A stretch of 64,000 bases of DNA from Sesamum alatum (taxonomy: Eukaryota; Streptophyta; Magnoliopsida; Lamiales; Pedaliaceae). Positions 59,252 through 64,000 of this stretch are shown piece after piece. The notes below the pieces were generated by a model. It had not been told where the DNA came from. It ran no database searches and saw nothing but the letters and a program-made list of their open reading frames with translations. Location: positions 744,001 through 808,000 of the forward strand of contig JACGWO010000012.1 in assembly GCA_034509735.1 (NCBI GenBank), read 5' to 3'. A program made the translations under genes and the position numbers. Numbering within the stretch: the stretch's first letter is position 1; each line of letters opens with the position of its first letter.

Positions 59252-62200
59252 TTTATCTTGAATAAGATGGAGTCCTAGTCATATAATCAAAGAGTGGCTT
59301 TAATATTGATTATTAGAGTCAATACAAATATATTTATAGCAAATAATGAGTCATGTATCAGTCAATGATAAGAAATGAAAGCACAAAGTGTTTTCTACAA
59401 TTGTGTTGAGTATTAGGCATGTATCAAGGCGTACGATTGATTATGAGGGTTGTCCAAGCCCTCGATATGACAAAGATAAAAGTGTATTAGTGTCTAAACT
59501 TGTTTAAAGGAGTTTGTCTTTGCGCAAAGGTACAAAGCTAAGTCCATGGCTCAAAAGAGTGTTTCAGATGTAGTCCTAGTGCATTTTTATGTTTAATAAT
59601 ATGGAGGCCTAGTCATATAATCGAAGATTATTAGAGTCAATACGAATATATTTATTATCATAAATGAGTCATCTATCAGTCAATGATAAGGACTGAAAAC
59701 ACATGGTGTTTTCCTACGATTGTGTTGAGTATTAGGCATGTATCTAGATGTACGACTGATTATGAAGCTTCTCCAAGCCCTTGATATGGCAAAAATAAAA
59801 GTGCATTAGTGTCTAAACTTGTTTAAAGGAGTTTGTCGTTGTGCAAAGGTACGAAGCTAAGTCCATGGCTCAAAAGAGTGTTTTAGATGTAGTACTAGTA
59901 CATTTTTATGTAGAATAAGATGAATTCCTAGCCATATAATCAAAGAGTGAGTTTAATATAGATTATTAGAGTCAATACAAATATATTTATAGGCAAAAGT
60001 GAGTCATCTATTAATCAATGATAACGACTGAAAACACAAGGTGTTTCCTACGATTGTGTTGAGTATTAGGCATGTATTCTGACGTACGATTGATTATGAA
60101 GGTTCTCCAAGCCCTCGATATGACAGAGATAAAAGTGCATTCGTGTCTAAACTTGTTTAAAGGAGTTTGTCGTGGTGCAAAAGTACAAAGCTGAGTCCAT
60201 GGCTCAAAAGAGTGTTTTAGATGTAGTACTAGTGCACTTTTATGTTGAATAAGATGGAGTCCTAGTCATATAATCAAAAAGTGGTTTTAATATTGATTAT
60301 TAGAGTCAATACGAATATATTTATAACCAAAAAATGAGTCATCTATCAGTCAATGATAAGAAACCAAAGCACAAGGTGTTTCCTATGATTGTGTTGAGTA
60401 TTACGCATGTATCCGGATGTACGATTGATTATGAGGGTTGTCCAAGCCCTCGATATGACAAAGATAAAAGTGCATTAGGGTGTAAACTTGTTTAAAGGAG
60501 TTTGTCTTTGCGCAAAGGTACAAAGCTAAGTCCATGGCTCAAAAGAGTGTTTTAGATGTAGTTCTAGTGCATTTTTATGTTTAATAATATGGAGTCCTAG
60601 TCATATAATCGAAGGGTGGATTTAATATTGATTATTAGAGTCAATAAGAATAGATTTATTATCATAAATGAGTCATCTATCAGTCAATCATAAGGACTGA
60701 AAACACATGGTGTTTCCTACGATTGTGTTGATATTAGGCATGTATCTAGATGTTCGACTGATAATGAAGCTTCTCCAAGCCCTTGATATGGCCAAAATAA
60801 AAGTGCATTAGTATCTAAACTTGTTTAAAGGAGTTTGTCGTTGTGCAAAGGTACGAAGCTAAGTCCATGGCTCAAAAGAGTGTTTTAGATGTAGTACTAG
60901 TACATTTTTATGTAGAATAAGATGGAGTCCTAGCCATATAATCAAAGAGTGACTTTAATATAGATTATTAGAGTCAATACAAATAAATTTATAGCCAAAA
61001 GTGAGTCATCTATTAGTCAATGATAAGGACTGAAAACCCAAGGTGTTTCCCACGATTGTGTTGAGTATTAGGCATGTATTCTGACGTACGATTGATTATG
61101 AAGGTTCTCCAAGCCCTCGATATGACAGAGATAAAAGTGCATTAGTGTCTAAACTTGTTTAAAAGAGTTTGTCGTGGTGGAAAAGTACAAAGCTGAGTCC
61201 ATGGCTCAAAAGAGTGTTTTAGATGTAGTACTAGTGCAATTTTATGTTGAATAAGATGGAGTCCTAGTCATATAATCAAAAAGTGGCTTTAATATTGATT
61301 ATTAGAGTCAATACGAATATATTTATAGCCAAAACATGAGTCATCTATCAGTCAATGATAAGGAATGAAAGCACAAGGTGTTTCCTACGATTGTGTTGAG
61401 TATTAGGCATGTATCCGGATGTACGATTGATTATGAAGGTTGTCCAAGTCCTCGATATGGAAAAGATAAAAGTGCATTAGTGTCTAAACTTGTTTAAAGA
61501 GTTTGTCGTTGTGCAAAAGTACAAAGCTGAGTCCATGGCTCAAAAGAGTGTTTTAGATGTAGTACTAGTGCACTTTTATGTTGAATAAGATGGAGTCCTA
61601 GTCATATAATCAAAGAGTGCCTTTAATATTGATTATTAGAGTCAATACGGATATATTCATAGCCAAAAATGAGTCATCTATCAGTCAATGTTAAGAAATG
61701 AAAGCACAAGTTGTTTCCTACGATTGTGTTGAGTATTAGGCATGTATTCGGACGTACGATTGATTATGAAGGTTCTCCAAGCCCTCGATATGACAGAGAT
61801 AAAAGTGCATTAGTGTCTAAACTTGTTTAAAGGAGTTTGTCTTTGCGCAAAGGTACAAAGCTATGTCCATGGCTCAAAGGAGTGTTTTAGATGTAGTCCT
61901 AGTGCATTTTTATGTTGAATAATATGGAGTCCTACTCATATAATCGAAGAGTGGCTTAATATTGATTATTAGAGTCAATACGAATATATTTATTATGAGA
62001 AATGAGTCATCTATCAGTCAATGATAAGGATTGAAAACACATGGTGTTTCCTACAATTGTGTTTAGTATTAGGCATGTATCCGGACGTACGACTGATTAT
62101 GAAGGTTCTCTAAGCCCTCGATATGGCAAAAATAAAAGTGCATTAGTGTCTAAACTTGTTTAAAGGAGTTCGTCGTTGTGCAAAAGTACAAAGCTAAGTC

Positions 62201-63511
62201 CATGGTTCAAAAGAGTGTTTTAGAAGTAGTACTAGTGCATTTGTATGTTGAATAAGATGGAGTCCTAATCATATAATCAAAGAGTGACTTTAATATTGAT
62301 ATTAGAGTCAATACGAATATATTTATAGCAAAAAATGAGTCATCTATCAGTCAATGATAAGGAATGAAACCACAAGGTGTTTCCTACGATTGTGTTGAGT
62401 ATCAGGCATGTATACGGAAGTATGATTGGGTTATGAAGGTTCTCTAAGACCTCGATATGGAAAAGATAAAAGTGCAATAGTTTCTAAACTTGTTTAAAGG
62501 AGTTTATCGTTGTGAAAAAGTACAAAGCTGAGTCCATGTCTCAAAAGAGTGTTTTAGATGTAGTACTAGTGCACTTTTATGTTGAATAAGATGGAGTCCT
62601 AGTTATATAATCAAAGAGTGGCTTTAATATTGATTATTAGAGTCAATACGGATATATTCATAGCCAAAAATGAGTCATCTATCAGTCAATGTTAAGAAAT
62701 GAAAGCACAAGTTGTTTCCTACGATTGTGTTGAGTATTAGGCATGTATTCGGACGTACGATTGATTATGAAGGTTCTCCAAGCCCTCGATATGACAGAGA
62801 TAAAAGTGCATTAGTGTCTAAACTTGTTTAAAGGAGTTTGTCGTTGTGAAAAGGTACAAAGCTGAGTCCAGGACTCAGAAGAGTGTTTTAGATGTAGTAC
62901 TAGTGCATTTTTATGTTGAATAAGATGGAGTCCTAGTCATATAATCAAAGAGTGGCTTTAATATTGATTATTAGAGTCAATACGAATATATTTATTTTCA
63001 GAAATGAGTCATCTATCAGTCAATTATAAGACTAAAAACACATGGTGTTTTCTACGATTGTGTTGAGTATTAGGCATGTATTAGGACGTACGACTGATTA
63101 TGAAGGTTCGCCAAGCCCCTTGATATGGCAAAAATAAAAGTGCATTAGTGTCTAAAATTGTTTAAAGGAGTTTGTCGTTCTGCAAAGGTACAAAGATGAG
63201 TCGATGGTTCAAAATAGTGTTTTAGATGTAGTACTAGTGCACTTTTAAGTTGAATAAGATGGAGTCCTAGTCAGATAATCAAAGAGTGGTTATAATATTG
63301 ATTATTAGAGTCAATACGAGTATATTTATAGCAAAAAAATGTGTCATCTATCAGTCAATGATAAGAAATGAAAGCACAAGGTGTTTCCTACGATTTGTGT
63401 TGAGTATTAGGCATGTATTTTGACGTATGATTGATTATGAAGGTTCTCCAAGCCCTCGATATGACAAAGATAAAACTGCATTAGTGTCTAAACTTGTTTA
63501 AAGGAGTTTGT
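59252..63511 (+). repeat. 333-bp satellite array, block 5, with ~1.0-kb higher-order period
   Basis: About 13 monomers. Variant markers recur about every 1.0 kb: TGAGGGTTG at 59444 and 60432, TATCTAGATGT at 59741 and 60743, TATTCTGACG at 60075 and 61077, TATTCGGACG at 61745 and 62746, and CGGATATATTCATAGCC at about 61648 and 62650. This is the same trimer logic as block 4, with different variants. No genes are present. Confidence 0.94.
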
Positions 63512-64000
63512 TGATGAGAACACTGAGGGCATCCAACGAGCTAAAGGCGTTCACGATCAATTGCACCAAGACTTAACAATTGGAAGTGGGCCAATGACAA
63601 GAGGAAGGTTGAAGAGAATGCAAGAAGCAATTCAAGCCCAATCCAACTTAATATTTGCTAATGGGATCAAGTCACAATTGGAGGCCCAACATGAGTGCTT
63701 AATTTCAATAATTCAAGCCCAAGGAAGCCCATAATAAGAGCCCAAATTCGTCCAAGTGCAGCCAAGTGGTCAAGGAAGACTTCTTAATCACATTCAAAGT
63801 GCATTTATCACATACAATGCACCAATTTTCGGATTCACATGGAAGACCATAATTATTACTCTTTTTTGACCAAGAATGCATAGTTTTTAGTCATATTTTG
63901 ACTAATTATTGAATGTACATCCACCAAGGAGTCACTTGGGGTTATGTGTGGTCAATTTGGAAGTGTTTTAGGCCTATAAAAGGCATGTATTCAGCATACA
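63512..64000 (+). repeat. Family A LTR, 5' part, runs off the window
   Basis: It starts exactly at TGATGAGAACACTG after satellite (GGAGTTTGT). It matches the element A LTR with only a few substitutions and ends inside the LTR at the window edge. The open frame from 63513 to TAA 63732-63734 is the complete LTR-encoded pol tail (73 codons: GPMTRGRLKRMQEAIQ in the middle, GSP end). Opposite orientation to element A. Whether it is a 5', 3' or solo LTR cannot be seen. Confidence 0.9.

Overview
This is repeat-dense nuclear DNA from a flowering plant, most likely a eudicot. The evidence is plant-type LTR retrotransposons with tRNA-Met-like (TGGTATCAGAGC) or tRNA-Asp-like (TGGCGCC) primer sites, an L1-type LINE with a DUF4283/zinc-knuckle ORF1, an integrated Caulimoviridae genome, and a captured exon of a plant alcohol dehydrogenase (ADH) gene with its splice sites. 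The species cannot be told from the sequence. I see no intact host gene and no bacterial-type operon.

The backbone, from about 5.8 kb onward, is a tandem satellite with a ~333-bp monomer. It totals about 22 kb in five blocks: 5.8-12.3, 22.2-26.7, 33.6-35.7, 47.8-52.9 and 59.3-63.5 kb. In the two right-hand blocks, three monomer variants repeat as a ~1.0-kb higher-order unit. Everything else has inserted into, or been joined to, this array.

Layout. 1-2276: 5' end of an Athila/Tat-like Ty3/gypsy element on the minus strand. 2277-4341: truncated ~2.1-kb LTR (minus). 4591-5826: truncated CRM-like gypsy copy (minus). 5827-12343: satellite, with its last ~480 bp inverted. 12344-17921: LINE (plus). 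17922-20142: 2.2-kb LTR with primer site, an inverted partner of the 2277-4341 copy. 20420-21732: a second related LTR. 21733-22232: 500-N assembly gap. 26711-33640: full-length CRM-like gypsy element A (minus) with TSD CATCT. 35736-47757: rearranged endogenous pararetrovirus (EPRV), itself interrupted at 36828-39427 by a 2.6-kb LTR element carrying the ADH exon. 52882-59251: second CRM-like family, element B (minus). 63512-64000: start of another family A LTR (plus), running off the window.

The nesting gives an order of events: satellite, then EPRV integration, then the ADH-carrying LTR element inside the EPRV. Element A entered the satellite very recently, because its two LTRs appear to differ only by single-base indels. 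That pattern also suggests that roughly 22-34 kb is poorly polished sequence, so many frameshifts there may be assembly errors.

The parts do not form a metabolic or defence pathway. Taken together (dinucleosome-sized satellite with higher-order structure, CRM-type chromoviruses whose pol gene runs into the LTR, no intact host genes), they suggest centromeric or pericentromeric chromatin. That is an inference that CENH3 mapping would have to test.
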